The notes: generated from the sequence alone by a model not told the origin. 47,238 nucleotides of DNA from Candidatus Gottesmanbacteria bacterium (GCA_023245415.1 JAHFKJ010000010.1:1-47238), one strand, 5' to 3'; shown: positions 32,701 through 42,174, counted from the stretch's first letter. Numbers and translations: made by a program.

Positions 32701-33043
32701 TCATCGCCGGTATATCACCTAAAAATACTTCTTGTGTAATTTTTTTGCCAGTTTGTTTGTTGGTCAAAGTAGCTTCAACTTTTAGGGGCATATCATATGT
32801 CACCCCTTTTTCCAATGCCACAATGGGAGTATATCGGGATTTGCCAAATGAATAATCACCAAATGATAGCGACCAATTTTTCCCTGTAAAGTCATCTATC
32901 GGGGAAATTTCTGCAAGCAATTCTTTAATTCCATGTTCAAGAAACCACTTATAAGACTCTCGCTGAACATCTGTTAAATCTAGTCGGGGAAGATTGTTGA
33001 TGTGTTGTCCCCAATATTGGCGCGGCTGATGATGTGAATCCAT
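29732..33043 (-). CDS. rpoB: RNA polymerase beta subunit
   Basis: [57 protein letters not shown]. Confidence 0.99.
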   Translation of the reverse strand: MDSHHQPRQYWGQHINNLPRLDLTDVQRESYKWFLEHGIKELLAEISPIDDFTGKNWSLSFGDYSFGKSRYTPIVALEKGVTYDMPLKVEATLTNKQTGKKITQEVFLGDIPAMTVNGTFIINGIERCVVNQLVRSPGVYFTGEIDPVTGRTLFGAEIRPLHGSWLEFAISRNDVISVRIDRRRKLAATTLLRAVGYGSNDELENLFKHVNTNSDHDYITSTIAKDPTQSQVEAVLEIYRKMRPGEPVVLENAQELLSNMFFNGRRYDLGRVGRYKMNKKLNNDILNIKENWVLNKDDLVGTITYLIGLASGLGVVDDIDHLGNRRVRRVGELVSNNAFRVGLLRLERTVREKMSLAGTLEGELTPTQVVNARPVIAAINDFFRTSQLSTILDQTNPLSEVDNLRRLTVMGTGGISRERASFSIRDINSSQYGRIDPVRSPEGPNIGLVTYMALYARVNEFGFLESPYRKVIKIKQGSNLDVKVTDEIAYLSADDEWGYRITHAGVSLNKEGMLTEERVPVRHKGEFLESRRDEVDYIDLIPRQVVGTSASLIPFLAHDEANRALMGTHMQCQAVPLITPHSPIVGTGMETVAASAMGRVVHAKRSGIITYVDANQVIIKPLNEKGEDLYTIEKFKRSAQSTCYSQKPVVKPGQKVKAGDIIIDGPACEAGELALGQNVLIAYMSFDGLGYEDAIVISNRLVKDDVLTSIHIEEYESAVVDTKLGSEETTRDIPNVGEDALRNLDEEGIVVIGAEVGPNDILVGKIAPKGETELTAEERLLRAIFGEKAREVRDTSLRMPHGEKGTVIDIKILDREKDDELEPGTNKKIIIKVAQVRKVVVGDKLAGRHGNKGVISKIVPQADMPYMDDGTPVDIIISPLSVLSRMNLGQLLEAHLGIAAEKLGYKVAIPVFEKVAENNISKELARAGVPVSGKAILYDGRNGRPFDLTVTVGVGYVMKLIHMVEDKTHARSTGPYSLVTQQPLGGKAQMGGQRLGEMEVWALEAHRAGHTLQEMLTLKSDDVVGRAKAFEAIVKGVDIPASNVPESFKVLVKELQALGLNVTPTGIVSASHVSLTDDANTLDEKKDQEIKGTEKEMVEVISQ

Positions 33044-33084
33044 TTGCTTTTTTAATAAGCTGGCTTTTTCTTAAACGACAAAAT

Positions 33085-33112
33085 AAAGCGTACGTCACCA
33101 GTTGTACGCTTT
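33085..33112. promoter_or_regulatory. Hairpin in rpoB 5' leader
   Basis: AAAGCGTAC-(10 nt)-GTACGCTTT, 9-bp perfect stem just after the predicted transcription start. Confidence 0.65.
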
Positions 33113-33131
33113 TTCTATTTAACTACAGTAA

Positions 33132-33160
33132 TTTATACCACTTTCTGTTAAGTCTGTCAA
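33132..33160 (-). promoter_or_regulatory. Sigma70 promoter for rpoB
   Basis: Minus strand TTGACA - 17 bp - TATAAA (followed by T). Confidence 0.75.
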
Positions 33161-33280
33161 TACTTTGTAATTGGTGCTGTTAAGCTGTAATTTTATCTCT
33201 CAACTGTTGCAAAAACGAACATCTAAAATATTGCATCATTTTTCACAAATTGATTATCAGAAACTGGAATCAATAAATAT

Positions 33281-33430
33281 GAAGCTCCTACGGGCTTGAT
33301 GCCCGGGCTATCTTCTCCGTGTAGCTTCGTCGGGAGCGAAATCCCTCCGAAGCGAAAATTCTTCGCTTTCATCCTCAAGCTTGTGGCTCGCGGTTTTTCG
33401 CGAAGGGGGATAAAATTACTTCGCAAAAAA
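33281..33430. other. Hairpin-rich GC island, candidate structured RNA or repeat element
   Basis: CGGGC-TTGAT-GCCCG (33291-33305); AAGCGAA-AATTC-TTCGCTT (33350-33368); TCGCG/CGCGA (33388-33403); GCGAAG/CTTCGC (33400-33424). Confidence 0.55.
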
Positions 33431-33433
33431 CAC

Positions 33434-34406
33434 TTATTTTAGAAACTTTGTAATATTCTGATTATGTTCCTCAAATGACACCGCGTAATGCGCCTCGCCT
33501 TTGGGGTCATGTAGATAATACATGTAGTCTGTTTTTTGAGGTAAAGCAACTGCTGTTATTGATAATAATCCTGGATTACAAATCGGTAGTGGAGGCAACC
33601 CGACATTTTTATATGTATTATATGGAGAATCAATGGATTTATCTTCCTCATCGAGAGTTTTTTTCCACCATGATTTATTTTCCGCTTGATATCCTAACGC
33701 GTACTGTACTGTAGCATCTACTTGCAACGGCCAATTTTTTTTCAATCGATTCAATAAGATTCCGGCAATTATCGGCTTGTCGGAATTTGATTTCCCTTCT
33801 CGTTCAACTAACGAAGCCAGAACAATACTTTGACGAAAACTTAAACCGTTCAATTTTAGATTTTCCGTTAAACTAGGAGTTACCCGTCTATAAAGATTTT
33901 CTTCAAATATCTTGACTATCGCTGCACTAGTGGCATCACGCGGAATCAGATATGTGTCCGGAAACATATACCCCTCTTTGGCATATTTTAAAAATTCAAT
34001 TTCAGGCAAGGCTAATTCCTGATTCAGTTTAAGTGCAATTTCCTCAACTCGCCACCCTTCAAGCGTCGTGACACGAATATCCATTTTGCCAAGCGTTAAT
34101 GCTAAGATAATTGAATTGGTATTCATAGAAGGACTCAGAAGAAAATCACCAGCCTGAATTTTGTTATCAAAACCAGTAAATTTTATCCTTAAAAAAAAAT
34201 CCAATCTGGTTTTTGATTAATCCTTCATTTTTAAGTCGAGTAGCAATCGTTCGTATATTTTCGCCCTTAGTTATAGTGAAAGTTTTGCTTGAGACATCCA
34301 TTGAATTTACTGGAGAATTAGCATCTGTCCACCAAAGTGACGTTCCTCCTATAACAAATATCAACAAAACGATAAAGACGAAAATACGGACTATAAACTT
34401 ATGCAT
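33434..34406 (-). pseudogene. mltG: Endolytic transglycosylase MltG (YceG-like), interrupted by an apparent +1 insertion in a T9 run
   Basis: N-terminal part in ORF 34167-34406 (TM, FTITKGENIRTIATRLKNEGLIKNQIGFF), rest in 33434-34204 (IQAGDFLLSPSMNTNSII...EGYMFPDTYLIPRDATSAAIVKIFEEN...LASLVEREGKSNSDKPIIAGILLNRLK). Removing one T from the T9 run (34191-34199) joins them as NQIGFFLRIKFTGFDNKIQAG. Confidence 0.88.
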
Positions 34407-34432
34407 GAATATAAGTCACTCTAAGTTAAGCT

Positions 34433-34651
34433 TTAAACTTCAGACAATAACGCACGTCGATATGTCCCTTTCTCTTCATTGTATATATACATCCGTTTAC
34501 ACTTACACAACACAACATTATTAGCCTGCTGATTACTTTTTGTCCCTTGCACAAGCGACGTTCCACAACCAACGCAGCGTTTTTGGCTGAGTAACCAGGA
34601 TTGAACTGGTGTAATTATATTTTTTAGCATAATTAAACAGAAATTAAGCAA
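34433..34651 (-). CDS. Small zinc-ribbon-like hypothetical protein
   Basis: RCVGCGTSL...VVLCKCKRMYIYN Cys pairs; 72 aa. Confidence 0.5.
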   Translation of the reverse strand: MLNFCLIMLKNIITPVQSWLLSQKRCVGCGTSLVQGTKSNQQANNVVLCKCKRMYIYNEEKGTYRRALLSEV

Positions 34652-34721
34652 TAAAGAAATGAAGGAGATAAGAATATCTAATTCCTTTTTTATGTTTTTC
34701 TTTTTTTCCTTGATTTCCTCG

Positions 34722-35984
34722 CTATTCTATAGTATAGATCGGGACATGTTTAACAGTTTCTATCGCTTCCTGTAATCTCCATTTATCAGAACTATACAGT
34801 GTACATAGTATATCATTAGTGTCTAATTTATCTTCAAGTTTTCGCTCTAAGTAGACACCGGCTTTTTTATCATGGGGACTTCCCAATATTCTTGCCACAA
34901 CAGATACATCGCGATTATTAAGCCCAGATACTCTTCCTGATCGCCAACTTTTAACTTCATGTCGATAAATTCCCAAACTTAAATTTGTACACGAACATTC
35001 AGGATCACCGCCCTGAACTTTTATTATTTCGCGCATTTTTGTGAGCGCTTTGCCTGTTGTAAGAATTTCTGTAGCGACTGCTTCTCCCATACCAGGTTTA
35101 TAGGGGCCTTTAATATCAACAAAACATAAATCCAATAATTTACTCGCAAGCCGCAAAGCTTTCTGTTCAAGTTTAAGCGGTCTTTCTTTTTGTTGCTCTA
35201 ATACTTGAAATACGTCTCTGACTTCAAGCACTGGACCAATACCTCTTCCTGCTGGCTGTCTCGCTTCGTTTACATCAACTATCAATTTAAGGCCAAATCG
35301 GTTACCCAAACGCATAAATTTTTTTTCGATAATCGCCCCGTCCTTTATATGTCTGATTTTCATATTAGGGCCAACTGGAACATCAAATATGACATGTGTT
35401 GCTCCTGAGGCAATTTTCTTAGCCATTATGGAAACAATGATTTTATCAAAGGATTCAAAAGCCAATGGCTCTTCAACCTGAATTATAATATCATCTGCAG
35501 GAGCCAACCCTAAATGTCCACCCCAAACAATACACCCACCGACTTTTTCTACAATCTGCTTGATTTGTTTAGGAGAGAATGTAACTGGCGCAACTACTTC
35601 CATAGTGTCAGCTGTTCCAGAAGGTGACGTTATCGCTCGAGACGAATTTTTGGGGATTTTGATTCCGGCTGCGGCAACAATAGGCACAATAATCATCGTC
35701 GTACGCGTTCCAGCCATGCCTCCTGTCGAATGCTTGTCTGCAACCACTCCTTTGAACTTAAGTTGTTCACCCGTTTCTGCCATGGCTTTGGTCAGATAAT
35801 ACAACTCTTCATTGTCAAAGCCTTCGGTAAACCCGGCTGCTGCAAAGTAAGTTGTTAAAACATCACCAAGACGACGATTTGCAATTTCATCCATCAAGGT
35901 AAACACCTCATTGTACGTCAGCTTTTTACCCACGAGTTTTTTCTTGATGGCTTCTATGGCAATGCGATGCTTATCAGAACTCAT
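34722..35984 (-). CDS. Thymidine/AMP phosphorylase family protein
   Basis: KHSTGGMAGTRTTMIIVPIVAAAG, TSPSGTADTMEVVAPV, GGCIVWGGHLGLAPADD, KKIASGATHVIFDVPVGPNMKI; 420 aa. Confidence 0.88.
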   Translation of the reverse strand: MSSDKHRIAIEAIKKKLVGKKLTYNEVFTLMDEIANRRLGDVLTTYFAAAGFTEGFDNEELYYLTKAMAETGEQLKFKGVVADKHSTGGMAGTRTTMIIVPIVAAAGIKIPKNSSRAITSPSGTADTMEVVAPVTFSPKQIKQIVEKVGGCIVWGGHLGLAPADDIIIQVEEPLAFESFDKIIVSIMAKKIASGATHVIFDVPVGPNMKIRHIKDGAIIEKKFMRLGNRFGLKLIVDVNEARQPAGRGIGPVLEVRDVFQVLEQQKERPLKLEQKALRLASKLLDLCFVDIKGPYKPGMGEAVATEILTTGKALTKMREIIKVQGGDPECSCTNLSLGIYRHEVKSWRSGRVSGLNNRDVSVVARILGSPHDKKAGVYLERKLEDKLDTNDILCTLYSSDKWRLQEAIETVKHVPIYTIE

Positions 35985-36363
35985 GAATTTTATTTTGTTT
36001 TATAAACGTATCTAACATAATCGCCGCAGCAGTTTGATGAATTTTTTGACGTCGATTTTTTTGACCGGAACTGATCTGAAGAAGTTGCATTTGTGCCTCA
36101 TATGAGGATAATGTTTCATCCCATAACGTTATCGGTAAAGGCAATACTTTTTTGAGTTGGGCAACGAAATCTTTTATTTTAACAGCTATTTTCCCTTCAG
36201 GTATACCAATAACTAATCTTTCAATGCCCATTTGTCTACAAAGTGAAACAATCTCGACCGTTGCTTGTTTACGCGAAACGCGTCTTACTCCCTGGCTTAA
36301 AATGCCTTCTGAAAATGCAATTCCTATCCATTTCTCACCATAGTCTAATCCTAGTAGTTTCAT
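35974..36363 (-). CDS. ruvX: Putative pre-16S rRNA nuclease / Holliday junction resolvase-like (RuvX/YqgF)
   Basis: MKLLGLDYGEKWIGIAFSE; LVIGIPEG; LWDETLSSYEAQ; IHQTAAAIMLDTFI. Confidence 0.9.
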   Translation of the reverse strand: MKLLGLDYGEKWIGIAFSEGILSQGVRRVSRKQATVEIVSLCRQMGIERLVIGIPEGKIAVKIKDFVAQLKKVLPLPITLWDETLSSYEAQMQLLQISSGQKNRRQKIHQTAAAIMLDTFIKQNKIHEF

Positions 36364-36368
36364 GAGCC

Positions 36369-37085
36369 TTAATTGTCGCTAAACTGGACACGTTTAGCAG
36401 TTAACCATAAGCGCTCCCAGTATGTACCTGGTGGAACACAGGTTACCAGCGTCAAATACGAATTATCATACCGTTGTTCAAGCCCAGACACATCATCCGG
36501 CGTTACTACACGCTTGTCCATCACTTTATAACGATAGTCTATTCCATCGAAACGTACAAATATGTCATCCCCGATTTTCAGTGTAGGAATTAATGAAAAG
36601 ATCGTCAAATAGTCTTTAGGGTTATAAAAAGAGGGCAGGACTGAATGTCCAAAAATCACTGCGTTCCCGTATTTACCAGGCAAACCTGTGCCGCCATAAT
36701 GGATGAGATTTTTAGTCAAATCGTTCGAACCAATTTTCACAATCGCACCAGTTATCCGCACCTTGGGAATAGAAATGGTGTATGTGTCAATCGGTGAATC
36801 AGTCTTTTTTGAACTATGAGGCATCCATGAGTTAACTTTTTTTAAATCAATTGGTATTTTTTGTTCGCTCGCGTAAGATTTGGCTACAAAATCTTCAGAG
36901 ATGGGTGTAACTAGATGGTCTGAAGGAGCAATATATACATACTTAAATGCTAAGATCGGCCAGATAACCCACAAAAGTAAGGCGATCCCAAGACTTATTG
37001 ACATCAGGGGTACTACAGGTATCGTTATCGTAACTGGCAACATTTTTACATAGCGAGAGTGCTTCATATATTTATCATGACACAA
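36369..37085 (-). CDS. Sortase family transpeptidase
   Basis: N-terminal TM; SIPKVRITGAIVKIG; NAVIFGHS; LTLVTCVPPGTYWERLWLTAKR (TLxTC + Arg). Confidence 0.9.
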   Translation of the reverse strand: MCHDKYMKHSRYVKMLPVTITIPVVPLMSISLGIALLLWVIWPILAFKYVYIAPSDHLVTPISEDFVAKSYASEQKIPIDLKKVNSWMPHSSKKTDSPIDTYTISIPKVRITGAIVKIGSNDLTKNLIHYGGTGLPGKYGNAVIFGHSVLPSFYNPKDYLTIFSLIPTLKIGDDIFVRFDGIDYRYKVMDKRVVTPDDVSGLEQRYDNSYLTLVTCVPPGTYWERLWLTAKRVQFSDN

Positions 37086-37138
37086 ACACTGAAATTATTG
37101 CAAGCAACTTCTTGATTGAAATTAGCTTTTGGGGATAA

Positions 37139-37474
37139 TTATTTTGCAATTGCTTGAAGAAACCAGCTTACAATCGAAAGAACAAAACTGAAAATAAGTG
37201 CCCAACCAAATCCAGCCACATGAAATTCCGGTACTAATGCACTTACCAGAAGCACCAAAAAAGCATTTATAACAAACGTAAATAAACCTAGTGTGAGTAA
37301 TGTAATAGGAAGAGTTAATATAATAAGAATTGGTTTAAGAATTGTATTAACGATGCCTAATAAGGCTGCAACAATCATTGCCGTAAGAAAATTTCCCACC
37401 CGAACCCCCGGTAAAATATATCCGGTAATAAAAACTGCCAGTCCATTTATGAGTAAATAAATTAATAATTTCAT
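37139..37474 (-). CDS. Phage-holin-family (PF04020-like) membrane protein
   Basis: 111 aa four-TM protein; LINGLAVFITGYILPGVRVGNFLTAMIVAALLGIVNTILKPILIILTLPITLLTLGLFTFVINA. Confidence 0.87.
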   Translation of the reverse strand: MKLLIYLLINGLAVFITGYILPGVRVGNFLTAMIVAALLGIVNTILKPILIILTLPITLLTLGLFTFVINAFLVLLVSALVPEFHVAGFGWALIFSFVLSIVSWFLQAIAK

Positions 37475-37585
37475 ATGTTAATTATAGTATATGCGTTTTT
37501 ACGGTTTTAATAAAACACTAACAAGTATATTTTCAATACATTATAAATTTTTGAAACTGACTCACCTTTATCGCAGCTTGTAGTG

Positions 37586-37635
37586 AGAAATTCACCTGGC
37601 CCGTTGCTCTACGTAGATATTGCCGGTGAATTTCT
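37586..37635. repeat. 11-bp perfect inverted repeat spanning the glycosyltransferase stop codon
   Basis: AGAAATTCACC (37586-37596) / GGTGAATTTCT (37625-37635). Confidence 0.85.
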
Positions 37636-39085
37636 TATTCCAGACATTTTTCCCATCTCCATCTCGCTCTTTTAACCAATTTAATCGTCTATCAGGATAA
37701 AGTGGATTTGGTTCAACGACCAGAAATACTTGCGATGTAACGTGTTCTCTGTCTGGAACCTGTTCATATTTTCTTGTACCCAACCATAAAAATAAATATT
37801 GATACTGATAGTCAATCAGGGCTGGTGAATAAACTTGCACATTAAACGGTTTTCCAGTTGTATGATCAAATATCTCTTGTACAGCGGCAAGTTGATTCCT
37901 AAAAACAGATGAGTCTCCTTCCCATGGAGGAATCATCAATCTCCATGGTTCCCAAATGATAATCATGTAGACTCCAACCAGGAGTACTCCAAATACTTTG
38001 AAACGCTCTATAACTGAATTAAGACACACTATAAAAGGTATTAAAAATAGCGCAGGCAAACCGATAAGATAATGGTTCCAAATTTGTCCAGGAAAGAAAA
38101 GCAATTCGCAAAAGAGAATTAGAATAGTAAAAATAATCAGTTTAATGAATATAGTAGTGAATTTAGAGTAAGTCGCCCAATATTTTTTCAAAACTAAGAT
38201 TGTTAAAAAGACATATAACCCTCCCAACATTTTATTACCATTCGCTGTTAGATCTGTAAAAATACCCAAAAACAGTTGCCCTGTAGATGTAAATTGGTCA
38301 ATAAATCCTTTTGATCTGCCTGGCGACCAGTGAATATAGTTAACGACTGACTTAAGTTGCAGAAAATCATGTCGCATGTCAAAAATTAGCCTGGGTATTG
38401 CCCAAAATATAAATCCTCCGATACCTAATGCGATTTCTTTAGAGGTTGGTCTGATCCCTGATAACAGAAGAGCGATTAAAAAAGCCGGCACGAAAAATGT
38501 TCCGAAACCGATATGAAACTCAAAAATAACTCCAAGAAGAATTCCGATCATGAAAAAAGGGCTGCATTTCTTCAAATATAGTAAGACAGTTAAAAATAAA
38601 CCCAGCATTGCAATAGGCACAATGTTTGGATGCCAAATTTGAGATGAATAGCGTATAAATGTTGGTGAAATAGCTATAAAAAAGGCACCGATAATCCCAC
38701 AGACTCTATTTTTAATGGTATTGCATATATAAAAAAACAAAAAAATTATTAATGTTGAGCTAATATTATAAATGGTAACAAGCTGCTCGGGATTTCCTTT
38801 TACTAAGTAGAAAAATGGGGCCAAAAACCAAAACCACCAAACACCATGAAACACACCGTCAATCGGGCCAGTCGGCGGTCCAATTAACTGCAATTTGTGT
38901 TCATTTACTATTTTAGATAACGTTAAGAAATCTCGTCCCTGATCAAAAGTGAATGCAAACCCGCCATCCAATCCTGATAGACGCGGGTATAACCCCACTA
39001 GATAAATAGCAACTAGAAATAGTACCGCTTTTTTATTTTTGAAGAGAGTAGTAAATAGAGACTTACGAACTGACGAATAAATCAA
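37592..39085 (-). CDS. Multi-TM GT39/GT83-like glycosyltransferase
   Basis: 497 aa, about 10 TM; FTFDQGRDFLTLSKIV motif near the N-terminus, typical of ArnT/PMT-like enzymes. Confidence 0.75.
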   Translation of the reverse strand: MIYSSVRKSLFTTLFKNKKAVLFLVAIYLVGLYPRLSGLDGGFAFTFDQGRDFLTLSKIVNEHKLQLIGPPTGPIDGVFHGVWWFWFLAPFFYLVKGNPEQLVTIYNISSTLIIFLFFYICNTIKNRVCGIIGAFFIAISPTFIRYSSQIWHPNIVPIAMLGLFLTVLLYLKKCSPFFMIGILLGVIFEFHIGFGTFFVPAFLIALLLSGIRPTSKEIALGIGGFIFWAIPRLIFDMRHDFLQLKSVVNYIHWSPGRSKGFIDQFTSTGQLFLGIFTDLTANGNKMLGGLYVFLTILVLKKYWATYSKFTTIFIKLIIFTILILFCELLFFPGQIWNHYLIGLPALFLIPFIVCLNSVIERFKVFGVLLVGVYMIIIWEPWRLMIPPWEGDSSVFRNQLAAVQEIFDHTTGKPFNVQVYSPALIDYQYQYLFLWLGTRKYEQVPDREHVTSQVFLVVEPNPLYPDRRLNWLKERDGDGKNVWNKKFTGNIYVEQRAR

Positions 39086-39279
39086 TTTTATAGATTGTAT
39101 TTGTAACCGAAAGGAAATAATTATCTATCTTTACTCTTGTTTTCACAACAATCTATTTGAGATTTTAACATATATGGCCAATCACTTTTTTTCAAGATTT
39201 ATGAATATTCGTATAAACGTCAATGCTTTAGATAAACAAAGTCTAAATTACAAATCAATGGTGGCGTAATCTTGTCGTT

Positions 39280-41496
39280 TTACAATGAAGTGATAACAAT
39301 GCTTATTTTTTGAGGATTGATCGGTAAAGACTTTTTCATACTTTCGAGTGGCGCATTCACATTAAATTCCACACCGGATACATTTGTCGTTGCACGAAGC
39401 AGTTCTGTCGCTTCAACTACAGATTTTCCCGCCAATTTTTTAGGCAAATCTTTTGTATCTAACTTAGGATATAGTTTAAGTTTCATATCGATTGTCAAAC
39501 TATAAACTCCATCTTTAGCCGTAATATCTTCAACGCTAATATCTGCTTCATCAGCTTTATATTCATAGTTTGGCGGAATATGTTCCTTTACTACTGAATC
39601 GAGAAGTTGTAAAAAATCGCTCTGACTATAAGTCAAAGCTGTAACTTCTACTGTCATTTCCAATCCTAATTGATCTCCTTCTTCGCCGACTTCTTTGTTA
39701 AAAATTTCTTTAGAAATTTTACTCTTGATTGATTCTGACAATACTTTTTCAGATGCAGTTATCTTTTGTGAAAGATTTTGTTGTGCCTGTTTTTCCAAAT
39801 CTTTTTGCAATTTATCTCTCGCGCTTTTTTGGTCGTCACGGGAAACAACAGCAACCTCTTTACTCGTTCCGCCAGAGAAAGCCTTTTCGTTACGCGCTGA
39901 ATACAGATTGGTAGGTAAGTCTGCAAAAGCCAGTTCAGTGCCTGGCCCAATGTTGGCGGCAGTTCCAATGTCTACAGCTGTAATGGATGTGTTCACCGTT
40001 CCATAAGAAAGCGACCCGACATTTTCTGAGGCTGATGCAATTTTAGTATCGTCATCCAATGTAAATTTGAGCTTACCCGCAATAATAATTGTTCCTTTCT
40101 TAAACTGCTTTGTATTTAAAGTTTTGTTGTAAATAGTAACTTCACCCTTTGCTTTTTCTCCAATGGTTTTTTTACCTGAAGTTTCAATCGATTTGGTACC
40201 CTTTGATTCAACATTGATTTCTTTTCCCGGTAAAACTTTGTTTCGCGTGTCAACGCTTGAGGCTTTTAAGTCTACGGTTATGCGTTCTGTCTGGTTTAAG
40301 TTTTGATGTGAAACTAATAAAGTGATTTGAGCATAAGGCAAACTCCAATAGGCAAATATACCCGCTGCCCCTAAAATAATTAAAATTATTAATATGGTAA
40401 CTATAACTAAAGCATTTGTGTTACGTGGCAGTTTTAACTTGAATGTAAGTTTTGACAATATACAACTTAATGACAGTTTTTTTTCCAGTTTACGTGAAGG
40501 TAATGGCAATTCAGATGTATTTTCTGCCAATTCAGAAACTGCCTCGACATTAGATATTTCTTCACCAGTTAGATCGGTCTCAATTTTTCCGTTTTCCCCT
40601 GTGACGTCTTTATCTTTGATAAAACCTAAATCTTGAGCAATTTCAGCAACTTCATCAGGTTCCTTTTGTTTTTCATTCTCCAACGCTGTTTTCACTCGGT
40701 TATTTGTGATTTCGGCTGCGGAAGAACTGCTATCTAAATCTGCATGCTCTTCTTGAGTATGAGGTATAATTTCGCTGCTACTGGCAATCGCGACGGCTTT
40801 TACGGAAAAATCATTTTTTAATACTTCTATCCTGGGAAAGTGTATAAAATTAGCCTTTTTTTGCCACGGATAATTGAGCATTTCATCTTTCAATTTTTCT
40901 AATTCACCACTTGTTCCATACAAGAGAACTCGTGAAGGTAACACTTCAACATCCATAAATGAACCTAATGCCTTCTCTACGTCCGTAGTCACATTTTCGG
41001 TACGCTCGGAAGTCACTGATCCACAAGACTTTCCGATTTTAAATAAGGACACGGTTATGTGTTTACTTTCAACACCAACTAAAACTACTGTTTGCTGAGT
41101 CCCTTCGTCACGATGGAGCAAATGTTCAATAGCAAGCGGCAACTCCACAAAACCCATAGGTGTTAGTGAAAGACTAGTAGTTAACTGTTTGAGTTTTTTA
41201 AGATACGTGTCTTTAATTCGGTCTTCATGAAGCCACTCTGGAAAAAGTCCGAATATAACTTTTGTTAACTCTTTACCCTCAGGTAAAATATCTTCAATTT
41301 CTGTAACCGCAGCATCAGCTGCGTTGATTGCATTGTCCCAACTGTCCAGATATTCTTTGATTGAGACTTTCAAAACATTTCCGGAACCATCCTTACCAGT
41401 TTCTAAAATTGCTGCATCAATCCGGTCTTCAGAAACTAATAATGCACACAGATACTCTTTCTCTTCTTTTTTATGATGGAATAGTCCTTCAAGCAT
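39280..41496 (-). CDS. PilM/FtsA-like N-terminal region, single TM, baseplate-J-like extracytoplasmic region
   Basis: QTVVLVGVESKHITVSLFKIGK and SRVLLYGTSGELEKLKDEM (actin-like fold signatures); TM NALVIVTILIILIILGAAGIFAYW; KGEVTIYNKTLNTKQFKKGTII...IGTAANIGPGTELAF. Confidence 0.65.
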   Translation of the reverse strand: MLEGLFHHKKEEKEYLCALLVSEDRIDAAILETGKDGSGNVLKVSIKEYLDSWDNAINAADAAVTEIEDILPEGKELTKVIFGLFPEWLHEDRIKDTYLKKLKQLTTSLSLTPMGFVELPLAIEHLLHRDEGTQQTVVLVGVESKHITVSLFKIGKSCGSVTSERTENVTTDVEKALGSFMDVEVLPSRVLLYGTSGELEKLKDEMLNYPWQKKANFIHFPRIEVLKNDFSVKAVAIASSSEIIPHTQEEHADLDSSSSAAEITNNRVKTALENEKQKEPDEVAEIAQDLGFIKDKDVTGENGKIETDLTGEEISNVEAVSELAENTSELPLPSRKLEKKLSLSCILSKLTFKLKLPRNTNALVIVTILIILIILGAAGIFAYWSLPYAQITLLVSHQNLNQTERITVDLKASSVDTRNKVLPGKEINVESKGTKSIETSGKKTIGEKAKGEVTIYNKTLNTKQFKKGTIIIAGKLKFTLDDDTKIASASENVGSLSYGTVNTSITAVDIGTAANIGPGTELAFADLPTNLYSARNEKAFSGGTSKEVAVVSRDDQKSARDKLQKDLEKQAQQNLSQKITASEKVLSESIKSKISKEIFNKEVGEEGDQLGLEMTVEVTALTYSQSDFLQLLDSVVKEHIPPNYEYKADEADISVEDITAKDGVYSLTIDMKLKLYPKLDTKDLPKKLAGKSVVEATELLRATTNVSGVEFNVNAPLESMKKSLPINPQKISIVITSL

Positions 41497-41747
41497 ATGG
41501 CAGATGTTTCTATATTAAACAAATGGTTTCATATTTGCAAAAAAACAACCATTCATATAAATGGAAAATGCAATACTAATCGCATTTTCGTCATATATGG
41601 CTCATCGCAGCAGTTTTTGGGGTGTGGTTTCCAGTAATATCTGGGATTGTAAAAAAAACGAAAAAACCTGGAAGGCGTGTTTATATTATTTATTCGGAAT
41701 TACCATTTATTCGCTGATTGAGTTAAGATCTTCCTATACAGAATTTT

Positions 41748-42086
41748 TTAAGTTTGATACTGAATTGATCTCAATTTCTGTATTAAATGATTAATCAGAC
41801 TTTGACGATAAACAATAAAACTTTTTTTAATTTTGACGAGAGGTCGATTTTTTTCTCTAATTACCAGTTGTAACGCGTATTTTTCTTTGATAAGCAACCG
41901 TCTTTGCCAAACCAAATCTCTGGTTAATTTTAAGTGGTTATTTTGATCTGAACTTACATCACTTAAAGGTGACTGGAATCTTGAATTTGAACTGTTTTTT
42001 GATTGTTTTGAGGGCGACAAAATGGAGATAATTACCCATCCCAACAACAAAATAAATAATATAATAAATCCTAAATCCATAGTCAC
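41748..42086 (-). CDS. Small TM-anchored hypothetical protein
   Basis: 112 aa, N-terminal TM then basic tail. Confidence 0.5.
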   Translation of the reverse strand: MTMDLGFIILFILLLGWVIISILSPSKQSKNSSNSRFQSPLSDVSSDQNNHLKLTRDLVWQRRLLIKEKYALQLVIREKNRPLVKIKKSFIVYRQSLINHLIQKLRSIQYQT

Positions 42087-42174
42087 TACTTATTATTTTC
42101 TCTCGACTGTAATTTATTGAGTTTTTCTGGTTATAATCAGGTTTGATTTTTCTGCCCCAGCATAGCTATTTTTT

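Noticed and set aside
33223-33426. 67-aa ORF upstream of rpoB
   Set aside because: Overlaps the hairpin island; basic low-information peptide with no family resemblance; treated as non-coding
34565-34620. tRNA T-arm mimic on minus (ACCAG-TTCAATC-CTGGT followed by ...CAGCCA)
   Set aside because: No acceptor, D-arm or anticodon arm upstream; acceptor spacing is one nt short; sequence lies in a plausible zinc-ribbon ORF
41561-41794. 77-aa plus-strand ORF
   Set aside because: Overlaps the end of a same-size minus ORF, composition not protein-like, no motif
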